From the NCBI GenBank assembly GCA_030673735.1, contig DAOVIK010000056.1:1-8525 (forward strand): a DNA stretch of 8,525 nucleotides, written 5' to 3'. This stretch comes from Anaerolineae bacterium (GTDB lineage Bacteria > Chloroflexota > Anaerolineae > Anaerolineales > E44-bin32). A program made the translations under genes and the position numbers. The notes beneath the pieces are model-generated. The model made no database searches, was not told where the DNA came from, and saw only the letters and a program-made list of their open reading frames with translations. Below are positions 1 to 6,115 of the stretch, in pieces (position 1 is the first letter of the stretch; each line of letters starts with the position of its first letter).

Positions 1-207
1 GCTGGGAGGAGGATCGGGGGCATTTCCATCGCAGATAACCGGGTTGGCAGGGGTAGGGGTTTCTGTGGGAGGAGCTTCTGTATTGGTGGCCGTCGGCTGT
101 TGCGGGGTTTCGCTGGCCGCGAGCGGAACTGGCGTATCTGCAGGCTGGCAGGCCACCAAGACGGCCAACAACATGAGGGTGATGAAACTACTGCGGGCGA
201 GGCCCAT
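1..207 (-). CDS. Secreted lipoprotein, N-terminal part (runs off the window)
   Basis: The first 69 codons are present and the 3' end lies beyond position 1. The start at 207 (MGLARSSFITLMLLAV...) gives a short basic n-region, a hydrophobic stretch and a lipobox LVAC with the lipidated cysteine at residue 20. A Pro/Thr/Glu-rich linker follows (about residues 21-56, with PTATN, PTETPTP) and then a region with Cys59. An AGAGGA ribosome site lies about 7 nt upstream, and a perfect extended -10 box lies further up at 276-284. The protein is probably exported by Sec, cleaved by signal peptidase II and anchored on the outside of the cytoplasmic membrane, with the Pro/Thr linker as a spacer. The domain that would name it is outside the window. 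A second lipoprotein of the same build lies at 1265. The export prediction is solid; the function is unknown. Confidence 0.8.
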   Translation of the reverse strand, partial: MGLARSSFITLMLLAVLVACQPADTPVPLAASETPQQPTATNTEAPPTETPTPANPVICDGNAPDPPPS

Positions 208-275
208 GAAGCATCCTCTTTGGAGATCCTTGTAGCTGTTTCTCTAAAATCCTTGCGTATGGCACACGAAAGAGG

Positions 276-284
276 ATTATAGCA
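276..284 (-). promoter_or_regulatory. Extended -10 promoter for the left-edge lipoprotein
   Basis: On the minus strand the bases read TGCTATAAT, a perfect TATAAT with the TGn extension. They lie about 70 nt upstream of the lipoprotein start at 207 and just beyond the stop codon of the hydrolase gene. No good -35 box is visible at 16-18 nt, as is common for extended -10 promoters. This suggests the lipoprotein gene has its own promoter and does not depend only on read-through from the hydrolase gene. Confidence 0.55.
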
Positions 285-313
285 GAGGGAGAAACCTGCT
301 CGTCGCCCGGGCG

Positions 314-994
314 CTACCCAAAGATCTCCCAGCCGTGGAGACGTGCATGCCGCCTTAGCGGATCATCAGGGTACACAGCCACAGGGGTGCCAACCTTCTC
401 AAGCATGGGCAGGTCGAGAATACTGTCGGCATAGGCGTAGCTTTGCTCCCAATCGATCCCACTATCCGGACCAATGTGATACTCAAGGCGCGCTACCTTG
501 CCCGGTCCCTGGCAAACCGGACGCTCGCTGGCTCCGTTGTAGCGGCCACGCTTCACCACCAAAGGTGTGCCTACGGCTTCGTCGATCCCCAGTTCGCGCG
601 CAATCGCCTCGAGCAATGGTGTAGAGGTTCCTGAGACAAGGATCGTGCGGTGCCCTTGGTCCCTATGCGCATGGGCGCGCGCAAGCACGTCCTGCTTCAC
701 GAGTGGGCGAACGTAATTCTCGGCAATCCAAATGAAGGCCTTGTCCGCCTCTTCGGGCCGCCAGCCACATACCATCCATCCCATGTTCTGAGCCCAGATG
801 CGGCGCATGGCCAGTTCGCTGGCCAAGCCGGTCTTAACCAGCCACCAAATCGGAATATGAACCGCCAAGTACGCCAAATGCTGAAGGCGCTTGACGCGCT
901 GCGTTCGATGATGTACGCCATAGGCCTTGGCGATGTGGCCGGTGTACAACGTTCCATCAAGATCGAATACAGCGGCGATGGATGATGTGCTCAT
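314..994 (-). CDS. HAD superfamily hydrolase, subclass IB (phosphoserine phosphatase-like)
   Basis: This is a 226-residue cytoplasmic phosphatase-like enzyme with all four HAD motifs in order. Motif I is FDLDGTL, with nucleophile Asp11 and acid/base Asp13. Motif II is LVSGT, with Ser121. Motif III lysine is Lys166 in GPGKVARL. Motif IV is YADSILDLP, with Asp190 and Asp194 for Mg2+. The helical segment between motifs I and II (about residues 20-105) is the C1-type cap, and the tail (GTPVAVYPDDPLRRHARLHGW) matches the HAD-IB hypothetical subfamily related to SerB. Length is normal for that group. A GAGGAG ribosome site at 1007-1012 is a rather long 12 nt from the start. A TTGACA/TATCCT promoter lies upstream at 1085-1112. 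Members dephosphorylate small phospho-metabolites; the substrate here cannot be read from sequence. Phosphoserine is possible, but the subfamily often is not SerB itself. Confidence 0.9.
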   Translation of the reverse strand: MSTSSIAAVFDLDGTLYTGHIAKAYGVHHRTQRVKRLQHLAYLAVHIPIWWLVKTGLASELAMRRIWAQNMGWMVCGWRPEEADKAFIWIAENYVRPLVKQDVLARAHAHRDQGHRTILVSGTSTPLLEAIARELGIDEAVGTPLVVKRGRYNGASERPVCQGPGKVARLEYHIGPDSGIDWEQSYAYADSILDLPMLEKVGTPVAVYPDDPLRRHARLHGWEIFG

Positions 995-1016
995 GCTTCA
1001 GGGCTGCTCCTCATAG

Positions 1017-1041
1017 CTGTTCCCGCTGTTAGCGGGAGCAG
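1017..1041 (-). other. Hairpin in the leader of the hydrolase mRNA
   Basis: The arms TCCCGCT (1021-1027) and AGCGGGA (1031-1037) pair perfectly around a 3-nt loop. The flanking CTG and CAG extend the stem to 11 positions with one T/G wobble. The hairpin sits between the predicted transcription start of the hydrolase gene (near 1078) and its ribosome site at 1007-1012, ending only a few nucleotides short of that site. It has no T-run, so it is not an intrinsic terminator for either strand. It may tune translation or mRNA stability. Confidence 0.45.
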
Positions 1042-1084
1042 AATTCAGGCCTTGCGCTCCGCTCCATGCGTAGCCGTGGGCACA

Positions 1085-1112
1085 AGGATAGTGAAAGAGC
1101 AATGCATGTCAA
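1085..1112 (-). promoter_or_regulatory. Sigma-70 type promoter for the HAD hydrolase gene
   Basis: Read on the minus strand, a perfect TTGACA (1107-1112) is followed after 16 nt by TATCCT (1085-1090). Transcription would start near 1078, giving a leader of about 85 nt that includes the hairpin at 1017-1041. Confidence 0.5.
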
Positions 1113-1126
1113 GCATGGATTTGGCG

Positions 1127-1138
1127 AGGTGATCACCT
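1127..1138. promoter_or_regulatory. 12-bp perfect palindrome between divergent promoters, possible operator
   Basis: AGGTGATCACCT is its own reverse complement. It lies 15 bp upstream of the -35 box of the leftward promoter (1107-1112) and about 37 bp upstream of the -35 box of the rightward promoter (1175-1180). A dimeric regulator bound here could act on both genes. No regulator gene is present in the window, so the role is inferred only from symmetry and position. Confidence 0.35.
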
Positions 1139-1174
1139 TTTCCTAAGCAATGCCGCATGGTAGGAAGGTCAGCT

Positions 1175-1202
1175 TTGCCACCAAGTGATAGTGAGGTATT
1201 AT
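1175..1202 (+). promoter_or_regulatory. Sigma-70 type promoter for the lipoprotein at 1265
   Basis: TTGCCA (1175-1180) and TATTAT (1197-1202) are separated by 16 nt, and each differs from consensus at one base. The expected start near 1209 leaves a leader of about 55 nt before the ATG at 1265. Confidence 0.5.
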
Positions 1203-1264
1203 CCGGCAGTGATTTCCCTGGAAGAACGCGTTTCCCACCACCAGCTATTCTGTGAGGTTGTCTG

Positions 1265-1849
1265 ATGAAGAGAAGCTTGCCCATCTTGCTTGCGATCACA
1301 ACGCTATTTGTCAGCGTGCTGGGCTGTGGCCAAGTCCCTCCCACGGCCACACCTCTTGGAACGCAGCCTACTCCTACGCCTTTCGTGCCTCCCGGATCCG
1401 GTGATCCGACGCCTTCCGGTCTTCCCGAGGATGCCGATCTTGTGGATTTGATCAACTTTGCTGTCGCCATCTCACCCCTGCTTCAACATGCAGGAGAGAT
1501 CGTGGCCCGCGACGGCGAGATCCTCAAAGAGGCCGAAGGCGGGAATGATGCCGCGCTTTGTGACGGCCGGCTGGCGGCCGACAACCTCGAGATGCAGGGG
1601 TTGATGGGAGAGATTGCGGTCCTCCAACCTCCGCCAGGAGCCGGAGACATCCACCTTCTACTACTGGAGAGCAGCACCTCCTATTCGGAAGCCTTGGACA
1701 ACGTCGCGCTGTTTTGCAGCACTGGAAATGCCATGTACAAGATCGGCGCGCTGTTGAGCTTCTGGGAAGCAGCGCTCAAGCTGCAGGACGCAGTCAACCG
1801 CTTCTGGCAGTTGCTGGTTTCCGAGGGAGTCGAGATGTGGGTGCCCTGA
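1265..1849 (+). CDS. Secreted lipoprotein of unknown family with helical domain
   Basis: The product is 194 residues long. A signal sequence (MKRSLPILLAITTLFVSV) ends in lipobox VLGC, with Cys21 as the expected lipidated residue. Residues about 22-53 form a Pro/Thr/Gly-rich spacer containing PTPTP. The rest looks largely alpha-helical, with hydrophobic helices around 58-90, 100-120, 128-150 and 157-190. Only two further cysteines occur, Cys99 and Cys151, which could form a disulfide outside the cell. The start is supported by a GAGG ribosome site 8 nt upstream and by a promoter at 1175-1202. The gene stands alone, divergent from the HAD hydrolase gene. I do not recognise the helical domain and give no function. 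The build repeats that of the lipoprotein at the left edge. Confidence 0.8.
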   Translation: MKRSLPILLAITTLFVSVLGCGQVPPTATPLGTQPTPTPFVPPGSGDPTPSGLPEDADLVDLINFAVAISPLLQHAGEIVARDGEILKEAEGGNDAALCDGRLAADNLEMQGLMGEIAVLQPPPGAGDIHLLLLESSTSYSEALDNVALFCSTGNAMYKIGALLSFWEAALKLQDAVNRFWQLLVSEGVEMWVP

Positions 1850-2259
1850 TCCTCAAGGCTTTTGCTTAGCGGCAAGAGTTGCAGATAGGCATCTCGGATA
1901 GGGGGATCAAGCAAAGATCCAATAGTTCGGAAGCATTGAACCTCCAGAGCGGCTTGGGTGTATTTATCGTGGTTTAGGGAAACCCGCGCTGCAACCAGCC
2001 AAGGATCTCACGTAGTTCTTCCGGTTCATTCCTGGACAACAGCTATACTTAGCCAATCTGATCAGCGAGTCCGATGGCAAGCCGGGCATGACCATGGCCC
2101 GGCGTTTGCTTGGGGCTGATGCGTGTTCAAGCGAGGAAATAGCCCCAATCCATCCTTCGAAAGCATCAATAGGCTCCGTCGGGGGAAGGCAAGGTGCAAC
2201 CGGCGCCTTCGCAAGATCAGCATGACCACGTCCCCCTCACCATAAAAAGAGAAGCAGAG
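1850..2259. other. Intergenic stretch without a convincing gene
   Basis: About 410 bases separate the lipoprotein stop from the preferred start of the transporter. A TATACT box at 2044-2049 could be a -10 element for the transporter, but no fitting -35 box is seen. A weak hairpin lies at 1859-1878 (CTTTTGC/GCAAGAG) just past the lipoprotein stop, with no T-run. A stronger hairpin is at 2081-2103. From 2194 the sequence is open in the transporter frame (a GTG there would add 22 residues). Confidence 0.5.
2081..2103. repeat. GC-rich hairpin GCCGGGC/GCCCGGC
   Basis: Perfect 7-bp arms (2081-2087 and 2097-2103) flank a 9-nt loop, itself nearly symmetric (ATGACCATG). No T-run follows on either strand, so an intrinsic terminator is not supported. 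It lies downstream of the TATACT box and would be in the transporter leader if transcription starts there. Confidence 0.4.
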
Positions 2260-3510
2260 ATGTTCACTAATTTCAAGAAAACATTCAAAGAATATCCGAG
2301 CAAGTTCTGGGTCCTCGTCGGCGCCACTTTCATTGACCGGCTCGGCGGAACTATGATCTTCCCATTCTTCGCCCTGTATGTCACCAGCAAGTTCAACGTC
2401 GGCATGACCGAGGCCGGTGTGCTTTTCGCCATCTTCTCTGTCTCTGGTTTCGCTGGAAGCATGTTCGGCGGTGCGCTCGTAGACAAGTTCGGACGGCGCA
2501 GCATGCTGCTCTTCGGCCTGATATTTAGCGCGCTGAGCAGCGTGACGATGGGTTTTGTGGGATCGCTGTACGCCTTCTACATCCTCGCAGTATTCGTGGG
2601 ATTGCTTTCCGATGTCGCCGGCCCTGCGCGGGGTGCCATGGTGGCAGACTTGCTTCCCGAGGAACAGCGCGCCGATGGTTACGGCATTCTGCGCGTTGCG
2701 GCCAACATCTCGTGGGTCATCGGCCCTGTCGTCGGAGGAATCCTGTACACATTGACCACACCCACGCTGCTCTTCATCATAGACGCCATCTCCAGCTTGA
2801 TCACAGCAGCGATCGTCTACCGCATGATCCCTGAAACCAAGCCTGAGGCCGCGCCTGGCAAACCTCCGGAGACTATCTTTCAGACGATCAAGGGTTATGG
2901 CACTGTGGCCACGGATCGGCTATTCGTTGCTTTCATGCTTGCTTCGATGCTGATGACAATGGCCTATCTGCAGCTATACAGCACGCTTTCGGTCTACCTG
3001 CGGGATGTACATGGGTTGCAGGAGCAAGCCTACGGTGTGTTGATGAGCATCAATGCCTTCACCGTGGTCCTTTTCCAATTCGCCATCACGCGCAGGATCA
3101 AGTCCAGGCCGCCGATGCTTATGATGGTGGTTGGATCGCTGCTTTACCTGATCGGCTTTACCATGTACGGCATCGTAGCCACCTACTTCCTGTTTGTGAT
3201 CGCCATGTTGTTCATTACGTTCGGCGAAATGGTGGTGATGCCCATCGGCCAAGCGATCGTTGCCGGGCTGGCCCCGGAGGATATGCGCGGACGATATATG
3301 GCTTTCTTCGGCCTCTCGTGGACAATTCCCTCGGCGATTGGGCCATGGGCCGCAGGCGTGATCATGGACAATTACAATCCCAACTGGGTATGGTATGCGG
3401 CGGGGATTCTCTCGGCGTTGGCTATGGTCGGTTTCTATCTTCTGCACACCAGAACCAAGGAGCGCTTCGCCTCCTCTCCGGATGCTCAGGCGCTCGAGGG
3501 TGTGCATTAG
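2260..3510 (+). CDS. Major facilitator superfamily transporter (drug:H+ antiporter-like)
   Basis: From the ATG at 2260 this is a 416-residue, 12-TM inner-membrane carrier. MFS motif A is clear in the TM2-TM3 loop (GGALVDKFGRR, with Asp75, Arg79 and Arg80). A motif C-like segment occurs in TM5 (VIGPVVGG, residues 153-160), which is characteristic of proton-driven exporters. A hydrophilic central loop at about 190-220 splits the two six-helix halves. The second half has the usual MRGRYMAFFGLSW loop and helix (342-354). Length is typical of the family. I chose ATG 2260 because MFTNFKKTF is a normal short cytoplasmic start before TM1. A GTG at 2194, behind a GGGGAAGG, would add 22 polar residues and cannot be excluded. 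The gene is monocistronic and converges with the ornithine cyclodeaminase-like gene. Drug or metabolite export is likely; the substrate is unknown. Confidence 0.92.
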   Translation: MFTNFKKTFKEYPSKFWVLVGATFIDRLGGTMIFPFFALYVTSKFNVGMTEAGVLFAIFSVSGFAGSMFGGALVDKFGRRSMLLFGLIFSALSSVTMGFVGSLYAFYILAVFVGLLSDVAGPARGAMVADLLPEEQRADGYGILRVAANISWVIGPVVGGILYTLTTPTLLFIIDAISSLITAAIVYRMIPETKPEAAPGKPPETIFQTIKGYGTVATDRLFVAFMLASMLMTMAYLQLYSTLSVYLRDVHGLQEQAYGVLMSINAFTVVLFQFAITRRIKSRPPMLMMVVGSLLYLIGFTMYGIVATYFLFVIAMLFITFGEMVVMPIGQAIVAGLAPEDMRGRYMAFFGLSWTIPSAIGPWAAGVIMDNYNPNWVWYAAGILSALAMVGFYLLHTRTKERFASSPDAQALEGVH

Positions 3511-3550
3511 GCAGAGCGCTACCCGATCCTATATCGAAGACACAAATAAA

Positions 3551-3582
3551 GTGCCACCCGGTCGTGAACGGCCGGGTGGCAC
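3551..3582. terminator. Strong hairpin terminator between convergent genes
   Basis: GTGCCACCCGG (3551-3561) pairs perfectly with CCGGGTGGCAC (3572-3582). The inner bases extend the stem by three more pairs (one T/G wobble) to a TGAA tetraloop. On the plus strand it is followed by GATTTCT, a weak T-tract. On the minus strand the flank reads TTTATTTGTG, a better T-rich tail. It can therefore stop the transporter transcript and, better, the leftward transcript of the gene ending at 3696. Confidence 0.7.
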
Positions 3583-3598
3583 GATTTCTCCTGAAGTA

Positions 3599-3656
3599 TG
3601 TAGGGGCGTTTCATCCCGCAAAGAGCTTGCAGGACGAACCGTGAAACGCCCCTACA
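3599..3656. repeat. Long inverted repeat with TGTAGGGGCG ends
   Basis: TGTAGGGGCGTTTCA (3599-3613) and its exact reverse complement (3642-3656) enclose 28 nt. The 15-bp perfect arms and the GTAGGGGCG/CGCCCCTAC termini match a class of short palindromic repeats that I recall as dispersed in Chloroflexota and cyanobacteria. The same CGCCCCTAC end recurs at 7090-7098. It sits in the convergent intergenic spacer directly beside the terminator, the usual safe place for such repeats. Confidence 0.65.
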
Positions 3657-3695
3657 CAGCATATTAAGCCGTGACTCCCCTCCAAATATGATCAT

Positions 3696-4670
3696 CTATA
3701 GCGGCAGCCAGGTGCCTATGGATTTCTCGATCGCTCGGCGGTATATCAGCGGCGCCACGGCCATGTCGTCCAATGCCAATCCCAAGTTCACCGCCATGGT
3801 GCGCTCTTCGTCGCTCTCACGCCCGGGTTTCTTCCCACTCACCAATTCCCCTAAATCGGCATGCACGGGCGGGATGTCTTGAAAATACCCTTCAGCCTTG
3901 TAGTGCTCGAGTTGGCGCAAGTCATCGGTGCAGAATTTATCCGCTTCTCGCATCGCCTCCCCCGACCAGTACGAATTGAAATCGACGAGGGAAGCAAATG
4001 CACCTGCCTCGAGCCATCCAAGTTCAATCGTAGCATGCGGGACCTTCAGGATCGGTCCAGAAGTGACCACCATATCACAGCCGGTAACAGCTTGCTTCGG
4101 ATCCGCGACCTCGACAACTTCCAGATCGAAGCGCTGCCGCATCTCCTCTGCGAAGCGAGAGGTTACCTCACGGTCGATGTCATACGCTAGACCCTTCTTC
4201 AAAGGAAACAACACATTCAACGCTTCCAGATTGCTGCGGCCCTGGACGCCACAAGCCAGAATACCCACGGTTTCGGATTCGGGTCTCGCCAGATACTTGG
4301 CCGACACCGCTGTCGCCGCACCGGTGCGCATGGCAGTGATCCAGACGCAGTCCATCACCGAAATCGGAATTCCGGTTTCGGCGTCATTTAAGATCAACAA
4401 TCCGGTGATGTAGGGAAGGCCACGCTGCTGGTTCTCAGGGTAGCCGCCAACCCACTTCATACCAGCAGACTTCAATGCCGGGATAAAGGCCGGCATTGCG
4501 TGGATGAAGGCGTCCGGCATGGTATGGATGCCTGGCTTGGGAGGCATCTCAACCCGCCCCTCACCCTTCTCGTGAAACATGGCTTCGAGTGCTTGGATGA
4601 TCTCGGGCATCCCGAGATCGACAGAGACAACATCAGCAAACGACAGATAGAGAATATTGCCCAGCGTCAT
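3696..4670 (-). CDS. Ornithine cyclodeaminase / mu-crystallin family protein
   Basis: This is a 324-residue NAD(P)-dependent enzyme of the OCD/mu-crystallin family. The substrate-binding part shows MPPKPGIHTMPDAF and KWVGGYPEN (Lys72 region) and the family segment ITAMRTGAATAVSAKYLARP (Arg115). The Rossmann fold follows with VGILACGVQGR (Gly136, Gly141, Gly144), where the usual GxGxQ pattern has Cys at the second alanine/glycine-like position. Next come the acidic VDFNSYW (Asp230) and the C-terminal GLALDDMAVAPLIYRRA. Relatives convert ornithine to proline plus ammonia, or act as alanine, lysine or other imino-acid dehydrogenases. Sequence alone does not decide between these. I start at 4670 because GGGAGA lies 6 nt upstream and the protein then begins like other members. 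An ATG at 4736 would add 22 basic residues. No amino-acid pathway genes are adjacent. The flp-like gene is 126 nt upstream on the same strand. Confidence 0.9.
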   Translation of the reverse strand: MTLGNILYLSFADVVSVDLGMPEIIQALEAMFHEKGEGRVEMPPKPGIHTMPDAFIHAMPAFIPALKSAGMKWVGGYPENQQRGLPYITGLLILNDAETGIPISVMDCVWITAMRTGAATAVSAKYLARPESETVGILACGVQGRSNLEALNVLFPLKKGLAYDIDREVTSRFAEEMRQRFDLEVVEVADPKQAVTGCDMVVTSGPILKVPHATIELGWLEAGAFASLVDFNSYWSGEAMREADKFCTDDLRQLEHYKAEGYFQDIPPVHADLGELVSGKKPGRESDEERTMAVNLGLALDDMAVAPLIYRRAIEKSIGTWLPL

Positions 4671-4796
4671 ATTGCGTCTCCCGGCGAGCATGAATCGCCG
4701 CGCAATCGCCTTGGCAAGGGCAGTCCCCCATTGCATATACCTGTTTTATCGCTTACCTTCTCCGCTTGCCCAAAGACTGAACAGTATCAATCGACG

Positions 4797-4940
4797 CTAG
4801 AAATACTCCATAATATACTCGAACAGATTCGTGATGCCCTCACCCGTTACCATCAAGAAGGCCATGAGGAAAATCGCGATAATGACGATGATCACAGCAT
4901 ATTCGACAAACCCTTGGCCTCTTCTGGCTAAATCGGTCAT
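4797..4940 (-). CDS. flp: Flp/Fap-type pilin precursor (47 residues)
   Basis: On the minus strand an ATG at 4940 opens a 47-codon frame (MTDLARRGQGFVEYAVIIVI...) ending with TAG at 4797. A strong AAGGAGG ribosome site lies at 4949-4955, 8 nt upstream. The protein has a short basic leader ending in Gly8, then QGFVEYA: Glu at +5 and Tyr at +6 of the mature chain, as in Flp pilins cleaved by the TadV/CpaA-type prepilin peptidase. A single hydrophobic helix (about 15-31) and a short acidic/aromatic tail follow. The length fits Flp pilins, which are about 50-60 residues as precursors. Flp pilins are exported and assembled by the Tad apparatus into adhesive pili. No tad genes are seen in the window, so this is an orphan pilin locus. 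An in-frame ATG at 4946 is too close to the ribosome site. Known: the family. Inferred: pilus assembly here. Confidence 0.82.
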   Translation of the reverse strand: MTDLARRGQGFVEYAVIIVIIAIFLMAFLMVTGEGITNLFEYIMEYF

Positions 4941-4962
4941 TGGCATTTCCTCCTTGTAGTGT

Positions 4963-5017
4963 CTATCCGGCCTGATCCGGGCTCCAACAGTCTCGCGACT
5001 AAGAATCCAGCGGATAG
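4963..5017 (-). promoter_or_regulatory. Possible structured leader upstream of the flp-like pilin
   Basis: CTATCCG (4963-4969) and CGGATAG (5011-5017) form a 7-bp closing stem around 41 nt. Inside are a smaller AGTC/GACT hairpin over TCGC and a CCGG...CCGG-containing segment. In the pilin transcript this fold would end about 7 nt before the AAGGAGG site, so it could affect ribosome access. It matches no riboswitch I recognise, and I do not find a clear promoter for it. Confidence 0.3.
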
Positions 5018-5104
5018 CAATCTAATTATGGTACGCACTCCCTATAGGGCGATATAGTACTGGAGACCCATTCTAGTTCCTACCGCGGTATAAACTCTGT
5101 AAGC

Positions 5105-5134
5105 TTGACGAAAGGTCCCTCCACCTCCCATAAT
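5105..5134 (+). promoter_or_regulatory. Sigma-70 type promoter for the DUF6159-like gene
   Basis: TTGACG (5105-5110) and CATAAT (5129-5134) are 18 nt apart, each one base from consensus. The expected start is near 5141, giving a leader of about 25 nt that holds the AAAGGAG ribosome site before ATG 5167. Confidence 0.6.
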
Positions 5135-5166
5135 ACAACATCTTTGAGCCAGAGAAAGGAGATTCG

Positions 5167-6009
5167 ATGATTGAGCGCATCAAGAACAGTTGGGAATTAG
5201 TAAAGGCAAGCTTCTCGATCCTTAGCGCCGATAAGGAGCTACTGATCTATCCGATCCTTTCGTCCATAGCATTGCTGATCGTGTCTGCTACCTTCATTAT
5301 CCCGACCATCTTCGCCGGCGTGTTCGACAGCATCATCGTCAGCATCATCGTGATGTTCTTCTTCTACTTTGCGCAGTACTTCGTCATCACTTTCGCCAAC
5401 AGCGCTTTGGTCGGCGCGGCTTTGATTAGGCTCCAAGGTGGAGATCCAACCGTGAGCGATGGCTTTCGTATCGCCGTCAATCGCATTGGCATCATCTTCG
5501 GCTATACCGCAATCGCCGCCACCGTAGGGATGATCCTGCGGGCGCTCTCCGAGCGAAGCAGAGGTTTGGGGAGATTGGCCGTAAACCTCGTGGGTATGGC
5601 GTGGAACATGGCAACTTTTCTGGCGGTGCCTGTGCTGGTCGTCGAGGACGTTGGGCCTTTTGAAGCCGTCAAGCGCAGCGCCGAACTGCTCAAGAAGACG
5701 TGGGGAGAGCAAATCGCTGGAAATCTGAGCATCGGATTGATTTCCGGTTTGATATCTCTGGGGCTCTTCATCGGCACCTTAGTTCCAGGGATTGTGCTCA
5801 GCGTCGTGCTGAACAACTGGTTGGTGATGATACCGGCTGCGCTGATCCTCATCCTGGGCCTTATGATCCTCGGCCTGCTGGGTTCAACCTTGAACGGCAT
5901 CTACGCCGCGGCGGTCTATCGCTACGCCGCTGAGGGCGAGACCGGCGGATACTTCACCCCTGAGGTCGTTCAGGGCGCATTTCGACCGAAGCAACTCAAA
6001 GAAATATGA
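5167..6009 (+). CDS. Multi-pass membrane protein, DUF6159-like
   Basis: The 280-residue protein begins MIERIKNSWELVKASFSILSA, an amphipathic cytoplasmic segment. Then come about six hydrophobic helices (roughly 25-50, 53-79, 104-126, 141-160, 186-213, 216-244), a helical cytoplasmic stretch EAVKRSAELLKKTWGEQ (166-182), and a polar tail after 250. This start ('RIKNSWELVKASFSILSADKELLIYP') and the layout fit the DUF6159 group of uncharacterised membrane proteins, which distantly resemble membrane domains of glycerophosphodiesterase-type proteins. The family has no established reaction. AAAGGAG lies 5 nt upstream of the ATG and a near-consensus promoter at 5105-5134. The gene is monocistronic, divergent from the flp-like gene and convergent with the cold-shock gene. 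The membrane location is sure; the role is unknown. Confidence 0.88.
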   Translation: MIERIKNSWELVKASFSILSADKELLIYPILSSIALLIVSATFIIPTIFAGVFDSIIVSIIVMFFFYFAQYFVITFANSALVGAALIRLQGGDPTVSDGFRIAVNRIGIIFGYTAIAATVGMILRALSERSRGLGRLAVNLVGMAWNMATFLAVPVLVVEDVGPFEAVKRSAELLKKTWGEQIAGNLSIGLISGLISLGLFIGTLVPGIVLSVVLNNWLVMIPAALILILGLMILGLLGSTLNGIYAAAVYRYAAEGETGGYFTPEVVQGAFRPKQLKEI

Positions 6010-6067
6010 TCGCCATGCGTATTGGTGAGGATGGAGGCTTGAGAAATCCAACGGCAGGCATCAACAG

Positions 6068-6093
6068 AAAAAGCCCCCGCGATGCGGGGGCTT
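6068..6093 (-). terminator. Rho-independent terminator of the cold-shock gene
   Basis: AAGCCCCCGC (6071-6080) pairs perfectly with GCGGGGGCTT (6084-6093) over a 3-nt GAT loop. On the minus strand the hairpin is followed by a run of T (6068-6072 read as TTTTT), the classic form. It lies 22 nt beyond the cold-shock stop codon and 58 nt beyond the stop of the convergent membrane-protein gene. It may also stop that rightward transcript, although its rightward tail (CTTCTGGTTCT) is poorer. Confidence 0.88.
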
Positions 6094-6115
6094 CTGGTTC
6101 TCGCGTTACACCGGA

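Noticed and set aside
1859..1878. Hairpin after the lipoprotein stop as its terminator
   Set aside because: Seven pairs with a wobble, no T-run after it, so it does not meet the form of an intrinsic terminator.
2974..3507. 177-codon minus-strand open frame inside the transporter
   Set aside because: It is a shadow of the transporter coding sequence: very rich in His, Arg and Gln, no family motif, and fully covered by a well-supported MFS gene.
3599..3656. Possible CRISPR array or part of one
   Set aside because: Only one pair of inverted arms exists, with no series of direct repeats and no regularly spaced unique spacers, and no cas genes.
4500..4931. 143-codon plus-strand open frame
   Set aside because: It is antisense to the cyclodeaminase start and to the whole flp-like gene, both of which have ribosome sites and recognisable protein motifs.
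5027..5053. Resemblance to a T7 phage promoter (TACGCACTCCCTATAGGGCGA), with AAGCTTG nearby as in cloning vectors
   Set aside because: There is an extra base and a mismatch compared with the T7 core, and the upstream part does not match. The flanks are ordinary genomic sequence between two real genes, and no other vector sequence is present. CCCTATAGGG is itself a palindrome, which explains the likeness.
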